DNA of 64,000 bases from the NCBI GenBank assembly GCA_009797885.1, contig WNKP01000002.1, positions 62,001 to 126,000 of the forward strand, written 5' to 3'. The DNA is from Flavobacteriaceae bacterium GF1 (lineage in GTDB: Bacteria > Bacteroidota > Bacteroidia > Flavobacteriales > Flavobacteriaceae). Positions 1 through 9,160 of the stretch are shown here, in pieces. The notes beneath the pieces are model-generated. The model saw nothing but the letters and a program-made list of their open reading frames with translations, was not told where the DNA came from and made no database searches. The translations under genes and the position numbers were made by a program. Positions within the stretch are counted from its first letter, which is position 1; each line of letters starts with the position of its first letter.

Positions 1-815
1 GTAGAGTTCACATCGCAATATTGACTCATGAATTCAATGGTTTCCCGCTGCTCTAATTTCAAACGCCCTACAAGCACCGTGTTCGGATTTGCAACTTTGA
101 TGCCCGCATACCAGTTTTTCCATGTCTTGTAATAACTTTTTATTCTGAACTCACTCAATTCTTTTTTGGATGCTTGGGTTATAGATTTGTCATACCATTT
201 CCTGAATAGCGTCCTGGAATATGGGCCATAGGACAACTTATGGCTGGCAAAGCTGAAAAAGAAGGCATCAGGAGCGTATTTTTTAATAATTTCCTGCATA
301 GCAGGTATTGCTACGGCTTCATTGCGATAAGGGCCCGCCCCATCGGTATCGATGAGTTTGTCGAAGAGTCCTGGCCTTTTCAAAGTGTTGTAACTCGGAC
401 TGCCCTCAGAATCAAGTACAAACCATTCGGGGAAGTCCGCATAAGTATCTTCTGTGGTCTTGCTCCAATCGGTACGGGCCAATACTTTAAGACCATGTTT
501 TTTGGCTGCGGAATTAAGTTCGCCAAAGACATCGCGACCTTCCATATATGGATTCTTGTTATGGTAGGGCACCTTTGTTGGATACCATGCATAAATGCCT
601 GCAGTCTGCAACATAATGCCCTCCGCACGAAGCGTATCTTTGGCATAAAGAATCAGCTCTTCGGCATCTATTAGTGGGGCATCTTTTACCTGTAGATTGA
701 ACTGAAGGAAACGGTGTGGTGCTTTCCACCAATCAATGTTGTTATTGTCTTGTGCCAAAAGCGGTTTCGCTCCCAGTATGATAAGCCATGAGAATAGTGC
801 AATTTTTCGTTTCAT
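1..815 (-). CDS. Secreted TIM-barrel glycoside hydrolase-like protein (partial, C-terminus outside window)
   Basis: The reading frame opens with ATG at 815 on the minus strand and runs off the window start without a stop (271 codons visible). It begins with a Sec signal peptide (KRK, hydrophobic stretch, cleavage near LLAQ). The mature part has blocks typical of TIM-barrel glycosidase-like families of the GHL6/alpha-amylase type: a segment on reaching the foreign coordinate frame (AGIYAWYPTKVPYH), HGLKVLARTDWSKT, and a late FFFSFASHK strand. The exact family is not certain because the catalytic half is missing. It would act in the periplasm or outside on a glycan. Its downstream neighbours lie outside the window. 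Upstream there is about 290 bp with no gene, so it may be the first gene of its unit. Confidence 0.75.
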   Translation of the reverse strand, partial: MKRKIALFSWLIILGAKPLLAQDNNNIDWWKAPHRFLQFNLQVKDAPLIDAEELILYAKDTLRAEGIMLQTAGIYAWYPTKVPYHNKNPYMEGRDVFGELNSAAKKHGLKVLARTDWSKTTEDTYADFPEWFVLDSEGSPSYNTLKRPGLFDKLIDTDGAGPYRNEAVAIPAMQEIIKKYAPDAFFFSFASHKLSYGPYSRTLFRKWYDKSITQASKKELSEFRIKSYYKTWKNWYAGIKVANPNTVLVGRLKLEQRETIEFMSQYCDVNS

Positions 816-1107
816 TTGTCCTTTTTCGATTAAGTATATAGTCATGCGACTTCGTAGAACCTTTTATTTACGGTACGCGCGACAATGATTTCCAGTTCAG
901 GTCAAAGTTTTTTGCGTGCTTAGGGGCGATATTCCAATACGTTCAAAGCCTGAACCAGAACCATGAGGGTTTTGAGCGAAACCATCTTGTCTAAATCGAT
1001 AATTGTCGCACTATACTCACCTAAGTCATACAACGCATCAGCTAAACACATCCCTGAATAGGAATCCACTTTTGGCAACTTTTTTGATAAGGTCGATTTC
1101 CTTTATT
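816..1107. other. Intergenic stretch without recognised gene
   Basis: No coding frame with family resemblance is visible on either strand. The stretch separates the leftward glycosidase-like gene from a DprA-like gene remnant and may hold the glycosidase promoter, but no clear TTG/TAnnTTTG pair was found. Confidence 0.4.
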
Positions 1108-1320
1108 AGCCTTAAGGTTTCAAATCATTCTAGGAATTTTCCAATGAGAAACCGGACCATGGCTTTTATTTCGAATGCAATACTAATAATTGAAGCTTCT
1201 AAAAATGGAGGCACTCGGTATTTGGCATGGGAAGCATTACGCTTGGGCATAGAAGTTTACATATTAAATGATGTTGCTTCTGGTCCTGAAGTCAATTGGG
1301 CCTGCAATGCTATAAACCCT
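1108..1320 (+). pseudogene. Remnant of a DprA/Smf-like (SLOG fold) gene
   Basis: In one plus frame the translation carries FPMRNRTMAFISNAILIIEA, followed by SKNGGTRYLAWEALRLG, IEVYIL and WACNAIN. This is the C-terminal third of a DprA-like Rossmann domain: the FPxRNR motif, the (V/I)IEA strand and the GT...WEALRLG helix used by DprA-like relatives of some defence and plasmid loci. The N-terminal two thirds of the domain are absent: the frame upstream has no recognisable DprA sequence. The C-terminal end runs into a palindromic repeat at 1317. I infer a decayed gene fragment. It lies next to tRNA-Asp, a common integration site, which would fit the remains of a mobile or defence island. An intact small protein starting at 1003 in the same frame is possible but less likely. 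Confidence 0.55.
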
Positions 1321-1385
1321 TCGACGGCCAGGCCGTCGCAGTCTTTTTTCATTTCTCCGCACTTCCGAGCAAGCTCGAGCGCTCC
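1317..1385. repeat. Palindromic REP-like sequences after the DprA remnant
   Basis: CCCTTCGAC leads into the perfect palindrome GACGGCCAGGCCGTC (1323-1337). It is followed by CGAGCAAGCTCG inside a longer arm pair (CATTTC near 1350, GAAATG near 1386). The CCCTTCGAC core recurs at 31033 and, in reverse, inside argD near 31688, so this belongs to a dispersed family. Confidence 0.5.
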
Positions 1386-1390
1386 GAAAT

Positions 1391-1423
1391 GAAAAACCCC
1401 TCACATTCCATGTAAAGGGTTTT
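1391..1423 (-). terminator. Rho-independent terminator of tRNA-Asp
   Basis: On the minus strand the transcript reads AAAACCCTTTACA, a short loop, TGTGAGGGGTTTTT. This is a hairpin ending in a T run about 10 bp past the tRNA 3' end. Confidence 0.65.
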
Positions 1424-1432
1424 ATTTCCTTG

Positions 1433-1506
1433 CGGTCTGGACGGGACTCGAACCCGCGACCCCCTGCGTGACAGGCAGGTATTCTAACCAACTGAACTAC
1501 CAGACC
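1433..1506 (-). tRNA. tRNA-Asp (anticodon GTC)
   Basis: On the minus strand, acceptor arms GGTCTGG and CCAGACC pair perfectly. The D arm contains AGTTGGTTA. The anticodon stem CCTGC/GCAGG carries the loop CTGTCAC with anticodon GTC. The T arm is GCGGGTTCGAGTCCCGT, with the usual TTCGA loop start. The discriminator base is G, and CCA is not fully encoded. A terminator hairpin follows. A DprA-like gene remnant lies on the 3' side, so the gene could have served as an integration site. Confidence 0.95.
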
Positions 1507-1626
1507 AAGAATTTTATCTTTAAGAAGACTCCTGCAACAGCGGGATTCAAATCTTGTTACCGTGCTTTTACTAAAGCGAGGGCAAATATACCTACATCTT
1601 TCGGTTTGGACAAAACTTTTTTCCCT

Positions 1627-2556
1627 TCACACAAATTTTTGCCGTTCCACCAAAAAAGTATTCAAAACCGTGGAGAAATTGGAACGGATATCTACCCCAA
1701 CATAGCGGATCTTATACTGCATGCACTTTAGTTTTAGGGCCTGTACATAGTCCTCTATTCCTTTTCTGTAACCCTCCCGAATGTTTTCGGCATGCAGATC
1801 AATATGCTGTCCGGTTTCCACATCAATAAAACGTCTCGGGGAATTGTCAAAATCAAACTGTTGTTCCAGTTCCTTGTCCAATAAATGGAAGAGCACAATT
1901 TCATGCTTGTTATACTTTAAATGGCGCAGGGCTTCAAAAAGTTTTTCTTCCTCAACTTCGGTCTGAAACATATCCGAGAACACAAAAATCAAGCTCCTAC
2001 GATGTATCTTTTCGGCAATATGATGCAGAAATTGGTAGGTCCTGGTCCGTTTTTCGTCCGTTTTTTCCCGGACCAATCGATTGAGCTGGGACAACAACAT
2101 CTGAAAATGACGCTCACTACTTTTTTCGGGAGCATAGAAACTATAGGTATCGGCATAAACGCTCAAGCCCACGGCATCCCGTTGTTTTTTCAATAGGTTC
2201 ATCAGGGCCGCAATGGCCAATACCCCAAAACCAATTTTGTTCAAATTGCCCAGCTTAAGGTTCCTTACTTCCGGATAGTACATGGAAGCGGAATTGTCGA
2301 GGATCATATGGCAACGGAGATTGGTTTCCTCTTCGTAGCGTTTGGTGTAGAGCTTATCGGTACGGGCAAAAAGTTTCCAATCAATATGTTTGGTGCTTTC
2401 CCCCGTATTGTAGATTTTATGTTCCGCAAATTCCGCGGAAAAGCCATGGAACGGACTTTTATGGATACCACTTATAAAGCCTTCCACTACCTGACCGGCA
2501 AGGAGTTCCAGGTTCTGGAACAGTTGTGCATTTTGAAGTTCCGACTTTACATCCAT
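1627..2556 (-). CDS. DUF58 domain protein (MoxR-associated, vWA-like)
   Basis: A protein of 309 residues of the DUF58 family. Such proteins usually work with a MoxR-type AAA ATPase in envelope assembly or stress roles. The family block GESTKHIDWKLFARTDKLYTKRYEEE is present near residues 53-78. A MIDAS-like DNSAS (DxSxS) follows, in a von Willebrand A-like fold (LIFVFSDMF later). There is no signal peptide, so it is cytosolic or membrane-associated. No MoxR gene is next to it here, although in many Bacteroidota moxR, DUF58 and BatA/B genes cluster, so any partners lie elsewhere. A terminator for trxA sits directly upstream of its start, so it probably has its own promoter. Confidence 0.85.
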   Translation of the reverse strand: MDVKSELQNAQLFQNLELLAGQVVEGFISGIHKSPFHGFSAEFAEHKIYNTGESTKHIDWKLFARTDKLYTKRYEEETNLRCHMILDNSASMYYPEVRNLKLGNLNKIGFGVLAIAALMNLLKKQRDAVGLSVYADTYSFYAPEKSSERHFQMLLSQLNRLVREKTDEKRTRTYQFLHHIAEKIHRRSLIFVFSDMFQTEVEEEKLFEALRHLKYNKHEIVLFHLLDKELEQQFDFDNSPRRFIDVETGQHIDLHAENIREGYRKGIEDYVQALKLKCMQYKIRYVGVDIRSNFSTVLNTFLVERQKFV

Positions 2557-2568
2557 GGGTATCTAAGA

Positions 2569-2601
2569 TAAAAAAAAGGCCTGGCAATCACCAGACCTTT
2601 C
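2569..2601 (-). terminator. Rho-independent terminator of trxA
   Basis: Read on the minus strand: AAAGGTCTGG, loop TGATTG, CCAGGCCTTTTTTT. The stem is strong with a T run. It lies 20 bp after the trxA stop and just before the DUF58 start. Confidence 0.8.
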
Positions 2602-2621
2602 TTAAATCTTATTGTTATAAC

Positions 2622-2942
2622 TTAGTTCAATGCCCCATCAATGGCATCCGTGTACGCTTTTTTGGGAGACACTCCAACTTGACGGCTTACAATCTCACCA
2701 CCTTTAAATACCAATACTGTGGGGATGTTTCGTACACCATATTTGGCGGCAAACTGCTGGTTGGCATCTACATCCACTTTACCTACAACGGCCTTACCAT
2801 CATACTCCTGGCTTACTTCTTCAATGATCGGGCCTACCATGCGACATGGACCGCACCATGCTGCCCAAAAATCCACCATTACAGGCTTATCGCTTTTTAA
2901 AACTACTTCATCAAAAGTTGCATCTGTTATTTCTAGTGCCAT
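2622..2942 (-). CDS. trxA: Thioredoxin
   Basis: A 106-residue cytosolic thioredoxin, the general disulfide reductase that takes electrons from thioredoxin reductase. The active site is WCGPC in FWAAWCGPCRMVGP at about residues 25-38. The cis-Pro loop is NIPTVLVFKGG, and the length is standard. It is transcribed alone: a TAACTTTG -7 box lies upstream at 2965-2972 and a terminator follows at 2569-2601. Confidence 0.97.
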   Translation of the reverse strand: MALEITDATFDEVVLKSDKPVMVDFWAAWCGPCRMVGPIIEEVSQEYDGKAVVGKVDVDANQQFAAKYGVRNIPTVLVFKGGEIVSRQVGVSPKKAYTDAIDGALN

Positions 2943-2964
2943 TTGTTCAAAAATTTATTGTTCG

Positions 2965-2972
2965 CAAAGTTA
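2965..2972 (-). promoter_or_regulatory. -7 box (TAACTTTG) of trxA
   Basis: On the minus strand TAACTTTG matches the Bacteroidota TAnnTTTG box 23 bp before the trxA ATG. The expected TTG at -33 is not clear. Confidence 0.5.
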
Positions 2973-3135
2973 GACAAATATCTTTCGCTTTCCTTACACG
3001 CCCTACATTTCTTTTGTCTATACAACTATTTCCTCATTCTATAGTTTGACCTTTGATTATTAGGGATATATCAGTGGAATGTGTTCGCACTTTTACAAGC
3101 CATCCAGTTGTCCCAACGTGTAACCATTAAAGGGT

Positions 3136-6100
3136 TCAATTCAACTTATACAACACTTCCTGGGCTTCAAGTGTGCTCAACAGTTCACTCGAGATATTCA
3201 CTTTTTGCTTTCGGCTGGACAGGTTCAACTTTATCTCTTCCTCCATCTCATAAATAATGAAACCAATAGGATGATTGCCCTTATGGGAGGTAAGCGTTTT
3301 CTTGAGCTCCCTGATCCGTTTTTCCTGAAGTGTGGACACATTGAGTTTAATGGTCAGTTTCTTGGCATAGGTTTCCATAACATCTTGAAGTTGCCTGAAC
3401 TCATTGAACTGTAAACGCGGTTCCCCTTTTTTTCCGGTTTCACGATTCACCCATCCCTCCCGTACAAATACCTTGATATGGATAAAGGAGTTGATCATTA
3501 AAAAATGACGGAATTTGAGGTATTCCTCCCCAAAAATCCGAAACTCATGGGTATCCGTATAGTCCTCAACGGTAAAGAGTCCCCAGCCTTTTCCATTTTT
3601 GGAAACCCGGTGTTGCACATCGGTAATTACCCCGGCAAAGGTCAACTCCCTGTTTACGTGACCTTCCAATTCTTCTTTAAAGATGGAAATACTGGTGTTG
3701 CAGAAGGCCGTAATTTCCTTTTTGAAATCATCCAGGGGATGACCGGAGATGTAAATTCCGACCACCTCTTTTTCACGTCGTAGTTTTTCCATGGTACCCC
3801 AATCCTCGCACGGTGGCACAATGGGTTCGGGGATTTGAACTTCACTGGCTTCCCCAAAAAGGCTTACCTGGGAAGAATTCTTGTTTTCCTGAAACTTCGC
3901 CCCATACTTGATGACCTTCTCCAAAAAACTAATGCCATCCCCTTCTTGATGGAAATACTGTGCCCTATGTGTCCCTAAAAAGGAATCGAACCCTCCGGCG
4001 AGGGCCAAATTTTCAAAGGCTTTTTTATTTGCGGAGCGTAAATCGATCCGTTTGGCCATATCAAAAACGGAACGGAACGCCCCATTTTCCTTTCGTTCGG
4101 CTACAATGGCCTCCACTGCAGAACGCCCAACACCTTTAATGGCCCCCATCCCAAACCGAACGGCATTGTCCTTATTGACCGCAAATTTGTAGTAGGATTC
4201 ATTGACATCCGGTCCCAATACCTCCAGGTCCATCCGTTTGCACTCTTCCATAAAGAAGGTCACCTGTTTAATGTCGTTCATATTGTTGGAAAGTACCGCT
4301 GCCATATATTCGGAAGGGTAGTGCGCCTTTAGATAGGCGGTTTGGTAGGCGATATAGGCATAACAGGTAGAGTGGCTTTTATTGAAGGCATAGGAAGCAA
4401 AGGCCTCCCAGTCTTTCCAGATTTTTTCAAGAACGTCCCGTGGATGTCCATTTTTCTCCCCACCGTCCAAGAATTGGGGCCTCAATTTCTGTAGGAGTGC
4501 AAAAATCTTTTTCCCCATGGCCTTTCGTAAAACATCGGCATCGCCTTTGGAGAAGCCCGCCAGCTTTTGCGACAGCCGCATGACCTGTTCCTGATAGACC
4601 GTAATCCCATAGGTATCCTTTAAAAACTCCTCCATTTCGGGGAGGTCATAACTGATTTCCTCGTCCCCATGTTTTCGGGCAATAAAACTGGGAATATATT
4701 CCATGGGCCCTGGTCGGTACAGGGCATTCATGGCAATAAGATCATCAAAAACCGTAGGCTTCAAGCTTTTCATGTGTTTTTGCATTCCAGGGGATTCGTA
4801 CTGGAATATGCCCACGGTTTCCCCTCGCTGGAAAAGCGCATAGGTCTTTTCATCGTCCAACGGAAATTCATCCGGAACCAGTTCCACTCCGGTTCGTGCC
4901 TTCACAATTTTTACGGTATCCTTGATAAGTGTCAGCGTCTTTAAGCCGAGGAAATCCATTTTTAACAAGCCGGCGTCCTCCACAACGGAGTTGTCAAATT
5001 GGGTGACATAAAGTTCAGAGTCCTTTGCTGTGGCCACGGGCACAAAATTGGTAATGTCATCCGGGGTAATAATCACCCCACAGGCGTGGATACCGGTATT
5101 GCGTACCGAACCTTCCAATACACGGGCCATATTCACGGTTCGGCCTTCCAGATCATCCGTTTCGGCAATGTTGAGCAGTTGGTTGATCTTGAGCATATCA
5201 TCGGAACGGAACTTTTTCTTCAATTCCGCTTCATTCTTACCAAAGATTTTGCCCAGTTTTCCCATGGTGGGTATCAATTTGGCGATTCGATCCGCATCAC
5301 CCAAGGGCAAATCCAGCACCCGTGCCGTATCCCTAATGGATGATTTGGCCGCCATGGTTCCATAGGTGATGATTTGTGCCACCTGATTGGAACCGTATTT
5401 ATTGATGACATAGTCCATGACCTTTCCGCGACCCTCATCATCAAAATCAATATCAATATCGGGCATGGAAACCCTATCCGGATTTAGGAACCGCTCAAAA
5501 AGCAGGTCGTATTCGATAGGGTCTATATTGGTGATTTTTAAACAATAGGCCACCACGGAGCCTGCGGCGGATCCACGTCCCGGACCCACGGAAACCCCCA
5601 TATTTCTGGCCTCTCGGATAAAATCCTCAACAATTAAGAAGTAGCCGGGATAACCGGAATTTTCAATAGTGGCCAATTCAAAATCAATACGTTCCTCAAT
5701 TTCCGGAGTGACCGTGCCATACCGTTCTTTGGCGCCTTCATAGGTAATGTGACGGAGATAGGCATTTTCACCGCGTTTGCCACCATCTTCCACATCTTCG
5801 GCCACCTGGAATTCCACCGGGATTTCAAACTTGGGCAACAGGACATCGCGGGCCAGATCATAGGCTTCCACCTTATCGATAATGTGTTGAATGTTGGTGA
5901 TCGCTTCGGGAAGGTCTTTGAACAATTCCTTCATTTCCTGGGAAGACTTAAAATAGTATTCCTGATTGGGCAGCCCATAGCGATAGCCACGACCCCGTCC
6001 AATTGGTGTGTTTACCAATTCCCCATCCTTAACGCACAACAGGATGTCATGGGCCTCCGCATCCTCTTTTTCGCCATAATAGGTATTGTTGGTAGCCACC

Positions 6101-7524
6101 AACTTCACTTCGTGCTTGCGGGCAAATTGGATCAATACTTGATTCACCCTGTCCTCATCTTCCTGGCCGTGGCGCATGGTTTCCAGATAGAAATCTTCCC
6201 CAAACTCAGCTTTCCACCAAAGTAGTGCCTCCTCGGCCTGTTTTTCGCCAACATTTAAGATTTTGGAGGGCACTTCTCCATATAGATTGCCGGAAAGGGC
6301 AATGATATCCTCTTTGAACGCACTAATGATGCCTTTGTCAATTCTTGGCACATAGTAAAATCCATCGGTATAGGCCAAAGAGGCCATTTTGGCCAGGTTC
6401 AGATAGCCGTTTTTGTTTTTGGCCAACAGAACAATTTGGTAGCCGTTGTCCTTGACCGATTTATTGCTATGGTCTTCACAAACAAAAAACTCACAGCCGA
6501 TGATGGGTTTTATTTCGGTGCCCGTGGGTTCTTCACCATTGGCAATGGCTTCCTCGTTTTGTTGTTTTATGGATTTGTTGTGTGCTTTGACCTCTTTGAC
6601 AAAATGAAAGGCACCCATCATATTTCCGTGATCGGTAAGCGCCACGGCGGGCATTTGATGTTCTGCTGCCAATTTTACCAAATCCTTGGTGCCCATGGTG
6701 GACTGTAATACCGAAAATTGGGAATGGTTGTGCAAGTGCGCAAAGTCAACCTCCGCCAGGTCCTTAATGTTTTGTTGAAGGTCAATTTGTGAAGCACCCC
6801 CTGTATCTTTTTCCCAAAGGGCATCGGCTATTTTTTTGGACGCTTCCCTTAGGTTGATGTGCTTTAATCCGATAAGCTCGATTGGCGTTGGATTCGCCTT
6901 TGCAAACCGCTCAAAATAATCGGGTTGTACATCCAACTGTTCTTGGGTAAACTGCTGTTTACGGACCAATTCAAAGAAACATCGCGTGGTCGCTTCCACG
7001 TCGGCAGTCGCGTTGTGCGCTTCGGCAAAAGGTTCCCCAAAAAGAAATTCGTGAAGCTCCGTTAAGGTGGGTAATTTGAATTTCCCTCCACGGCCACCGG
7101 GAATTTTGCAGAGTTCGGCAGTATGCTCGGTACAGGTGTCCAGGACCGGTAATTCCTGCAATGGATTTTCAACATCCAACCGATAAAACTCACATCCCAT
7201 CACATTAATGTCGAAATCCACATTTTGACCGACTACAAATTTTGCTTTGGAAAGGGTTTCATTGAACTTTTCCAAGACCGTCTGCAAGGGCACCCCTTCC
7301 TGTTCGGCCAGCGCCGTTGAAATTCCATGGATTTGTTCGGATTCATAAGGAATATTGAACCCGTCCGGTTGTACCAGGTAATCTTGATGATCCACCAGAT
7401 TTCCCATGGCATCGTGCAATTGCCAGGAAATCTGTACACAGCGTGGCCAGTTGTCCGTATCGGTTATGGGCGCATCATAACGTTTGGGCAGTCCGGTGGT
7501 TTCGGTATCAAAAATGAGGTACAT
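3136..7524 (-). CDS. dnaE: DNA polymerase III alpha subunit fused to a DnaQ-like 3'-5' exonuclease
   Basis: This 1462-residue protein is the replicative polymerase. Residues 1-185 form a DEDDh exonuclease: D6 and E8 in FDTETTG, NVDFDIN near 101-107, H170 and D175. Next comes the PHP domain, with HLHNH at 263-267 and ALTDHGN near 295-301. The polymerase active site PDIDIDFDDEGRG is near residue 690, followed by the fingers and the beta-clamp-binding region, with a C-terminal OB-fold (GVITDVQHRVSKNGKGWG near 1290). Fusion of proofreading exonuclease and DnaE is known in Bacteroidota and replaces a separate epsilon subunit. Both domains keep their metal ligands, so proofreading in cis is expected. 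The start ATG fits the exonuclease N-terminus exactly. Confidence 0.95.
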   Translation of the reverse strand: MYLIFDTETTGLPKRYDAPITDTDNWPRCVQISWQLHDAMGNLVDHQDYLVQPDGFNIPYESEQIHGISTALAEQEGVPLQTVLEKFNETLSKAKFVVGQNVDFDINVMGCEFYRLDVENPLQELPVLDTCTEHTAELCKIPGGRGGKFKLPTLTELHEFLFGEPFAEAHNATADVEATTRCFFELVRKQQFTQEQLDVQPDYFERFAKANPTPIELIGLKHINLREASKKIADALWEKDTGGASQIDLQQNIKDLAEVDFAHLHNHSQFSVLQSTMGTKDLVKLAAEHQMPAVALTDHGNMMGAFHFVKEVKAHNKSIKQQNEEAIANGEEPTGTEIKPIIGCEFFVCEDHSNKSVKDNGYQIVLLAKNKNGYLNLAKMASLAYTDGFYYVPRIDKGIISAFKEDIIALSGNLYGEVPSKILNVGEKQAEEALLWWKAEFGEDFYLETMRHGQEDEDRVNQVLIQFARKHEVKLVATNNTYYGEKEDAEAHDILLCVKDGELVNTPIGRGRGYRYGLPNQEYYFKSSQEMKELFKDLPEAITNIQHIIDKVEAYDLARDVLLPKFEIPVEFQVAEDVEDGGKRGENAYLRHITYEGAKERYGTVTPEIEERIDFELATIENSGYPGYFLIVEDFIREARNMGVSVGPGRGSAAGSVVAYCLKITNIDPIEYDLLFERFLNPDRVSMPDIDIDFDDEGRGKVMDYVINKYGSNQVAQIITYGTMAAKSSIRDTARVLDLPLGDADRIAKLIPTMGKLGKIFGKNEAELKKKFRSDDMLKINQLLNIAETDDLEGRTVNMARVLEGSVRNTGIHACGVIITPDDITNFVPVATAKDSELYVTQFDNSVVEDAGLLKMDFLGLKTLTLIKDTVKIVKARTGVELVPDEFPLDDEKTYALFQRGETVGIFQYESPGMQKHMKSLKPTVFDDLIAMNALYRPGPMEYIPSFIARKHGDEEISYDLPEMEEFLKDTYGITVYQEQVMRLSQKLAGFSKGDADVLRKAMGKKIFALLQKLRPQFLDGGEKNGHPRDVLEKIWKDWEAFASYAFNKSHSTCYAYIAYQTAYLKAHYPSEYMAAVLSNNMNDIKQVTFFMEECKRMDLEVLGPDVNESYYKFAVNKDNAVRFGMGAIKGVGRSAVEAIVAERKENGAFRSVFDMAKRIDLRSANKKAFENLALAGGFDSFLGTHRAQYFHQEGDGISFLEKVIKYGAKFQENKNSSQVSLFGEASEVQIPEPIVPPCEDWGTMEKLRREKEVVGIYISGHPLDDFKKEITAFCNTSISIFKEELEGHVNRELTFAGVITDVQHRVSKNGKGWGLFTVEDYTDTHEFRIFGEEYLKFRHFLMINSFIHIKVFVREGWVNRETGKKGEPRLQFNEFRQLQDVMETYAKKLTIKLNVSTLQEKRIRELKKTLTSHKGNHPIGFIIYEMEEEIKLNLSSRKQKVNISSELLSTLEAQEVLYKLN

Positions 7525-7839
7525 AGAAGTAAATTGGAAGGAATAAAAATACCTAAACCCTGGTTTTCCATGAAATGGAGTTTTGAGGAGTTATTAACCA
7601 CCCCTGGAGGAGGTGTGACAGGGGGTTGAAAATCATACGATTTTCCCGTTGGTACAGTTCAAAAGTTATTGGAAATGGGATTGCCCTAATTTGTTCAAAA
7701 TGTCCAATGGATTGATCGCGATAACAAAGTTGCACCATTGCTATGGGCCTCGCTGTTTTTGTGGCCTTCATGAATTCTTTTCATACATAAAAATCCTCCA
7801 ACAGGGCTTTTTTTTGGAACGCTTCGCATAAGATTGTCC
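7525..7839. other. Intergenic region between dnaE and the HlyD gene
   Basis: No gene is recognised in 315 bp. It contains an inverted repeat at 7628-7645 (GAAAATC, 4 bp, GATTTTC), without a clear T run. A 19-codon plus-strand frame at 7570-7629 ends PGGGVTGG; it is too short to call. The dnaE promoter must be here, but only a weak TATTTTTA box about 20 bp before its start was seen. Confidence 0.4.
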
Positions 7840-9159
7840 TTACGCCCGATCAAAAACCTTTCGCAATTCATAAAAGATGCGTTGCAGTACGGTCAACTCT
7901 TCCACTACAATTTCTGCGGTCCCCTGCATTTCCTGTTTAAAGGTTATGGTCTTACCAAAAGAGGTGGTTAAATCCCTTACGCCTATATAAAGGGTGTAAA
8001 ATGTTTCTTCTCCTTGTTTGGGAACCTCGGAAATGTTCTCGATTTCGCCCATAAGGCTGCCCCACTCCTCAAAGGGGTAGTTGTCCAATTTTATGATGAC
8101 CTTTTGACCGGCCTTCACCTTCCCTGAATTGCGTATGGGTAGGGTGACCCGCCCGATAATGCCATCCATGTTTTTTGGCACTATGGTAAACAGCGTTTCC
8201 CCCAATTCTATATTTTGGTATTGGTCCCAAATGTCAAATACGGTGACGGTGCCGTTTACGGGGCTGCTAATGATATATTGTTGTTCCCAGGAATTTAGGG
8301 ACGTCAAAAGATTTTGCTCCGCGTTTTCCAGTTCCTGACTGTAGGTGTTTTCAAATTCGGTTCCCTGGATGTTTGTCTTGGTGAGCAAATTGTTGAAATT
8401 GGCAATGGCAATCTGGGTATTGGAAATGCTGGTCAGGAAGCCTTCATACTGTTGTTGGTCCGCCAAATAGGCGCGGGAAGCTTCCTCATATTCCGCTTTG
8501 GAGATAACGCCCCTGTCGAATAATTCCTTGTTGCGCTCAAAATTGGTTTTGGACAGTGCCAAATCCTGTTTGAACAATTGCAATTGCCTATTCTGGTTTT
8601 TAAGGAACTGTTGCTGTTCCCGCAATTGCCGTTGTATCAAAACGGATTCTTTGCTATTGGGGTCCAGGGTATGGTACAAAATAAAGTTCTGATAAGCCGT
8701 AAGGAAGTTCCCATAGGCCAGCTGAATTTCACCGAGATCAAGTGTGGAGGGAAATACTTTTTTTAAGGTATCAAGGACCAAGAAGTTTTCGGTGTGATTG
8801 TACAATTGTTCCTTTAGATAAAGTACATCCTCAAACTTGGCGGTATTTTCAATTTCTGCCAGGATATGTCCGTCTTCAACAGCTTCATTGGGTTGGACCA
8901 AAACTTTGGTCAATCGGCCAGAGGAACGGGCCTTTAGGTAAACTGGAGGATTTTTACTGGTGATGACAATATTGGCGGGGATAATATCATTGTAACGTAT
9001 TACCGCCGATCCCACCAACAACAAAACTACGATGACAAAGACCATGGAAGTCCCCCACCGAATCATCCAATTCGGGGTTTTGCCCAAAACCTCCTTTACC
9101 TGGTCGGATCGCTCCTCCGGTACATTGAGTTTGGTATGTTGTGATTTCCCTGCTTCCAT
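7840..9159 (-). CDS. HlyD-family membrane fusion protein of a type I/peptide exporter
   Basis: A 439-residue periplasmic adaptor with one N-terminal membrane helix (about residues 32-53, WGTSMVFVIVVLLLVGSAVI). A lipoyl/barrel-sandwich half (GRLTKVLVQPNEAVEDGHILAEI) follows, then a long coiled coil rich in Gln/Leu (about 150-290) and the second lipoyl half (ISSPVNGTVTVFD). It should connect the inner-membrane ABC transporter to an outer-membrane channel, probably TolC-like and not encoded here. It starts one base after the upstream ABC transporter stop, so the two genes form a translationally close pair. No outer-membrane factor or precursor peptide gene was seen beside it. Confidence 0.9.
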   Translation of the reverse strand: MEAGKSQHTKLNVPEERSDQVKEVLGKTPNWMIRWGTSMVFVIVVLLLVGSAVIRYNDIIPANIVITSKNPPVYLKARSSGRLTKVLVQPNEAVEDGHILAEIENTAKFEDVLYLKEQLYNHTENFLVLDTLKKVFPSTLDLGEIQLAYGNFLTAYQNFILYHTLDPNSKESVLIQRQLREQQQFLKNQNRQLQLFKQDLALSKTNFERNKELFDRGVISKAEYEEASRAYLADQQQYEGFLTSISNTQIAIANFNNLLTKTNIQGTEFENTYSQELENAEQNLLTSLNSWEQQYIISSPVNGTVTVFDIWDQYQNIELGETLFTIVPKNMDGIIGRVTLPIRNSGKVKAGQKVIIKLDNYPFEEWGSLMGEIENISEVPKQGEETFYTLYIGVRDLTTSFGKTITFKQEMQGTAEIVVEELTVLQRIFYELRKVFDRA

Positions 9160-9160
9160 G

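Noticed and set aside
240-674. 144-codon plus-strand frame at the window start
   Set aside because: Opposite to the well-supported glycosidase-like reading frame, which has a signal peptide and family motifs.
1264-1491. 75-residue minus-strand frame containing RIPACHAGGRGFESRP
   Set aside because: It is translation through tRNA-Asp and its terminator; this pattern is a well-known false gene.
7570-7629. 19-codon plus-strand frame ending PGGGVTGG near the C39 exporter
   Set aside because: Too short, no leader features of GG precursors apart from the Gly-rich end, on the opposite strand to the exporter, and extending upstream only into antisense of dnaE.
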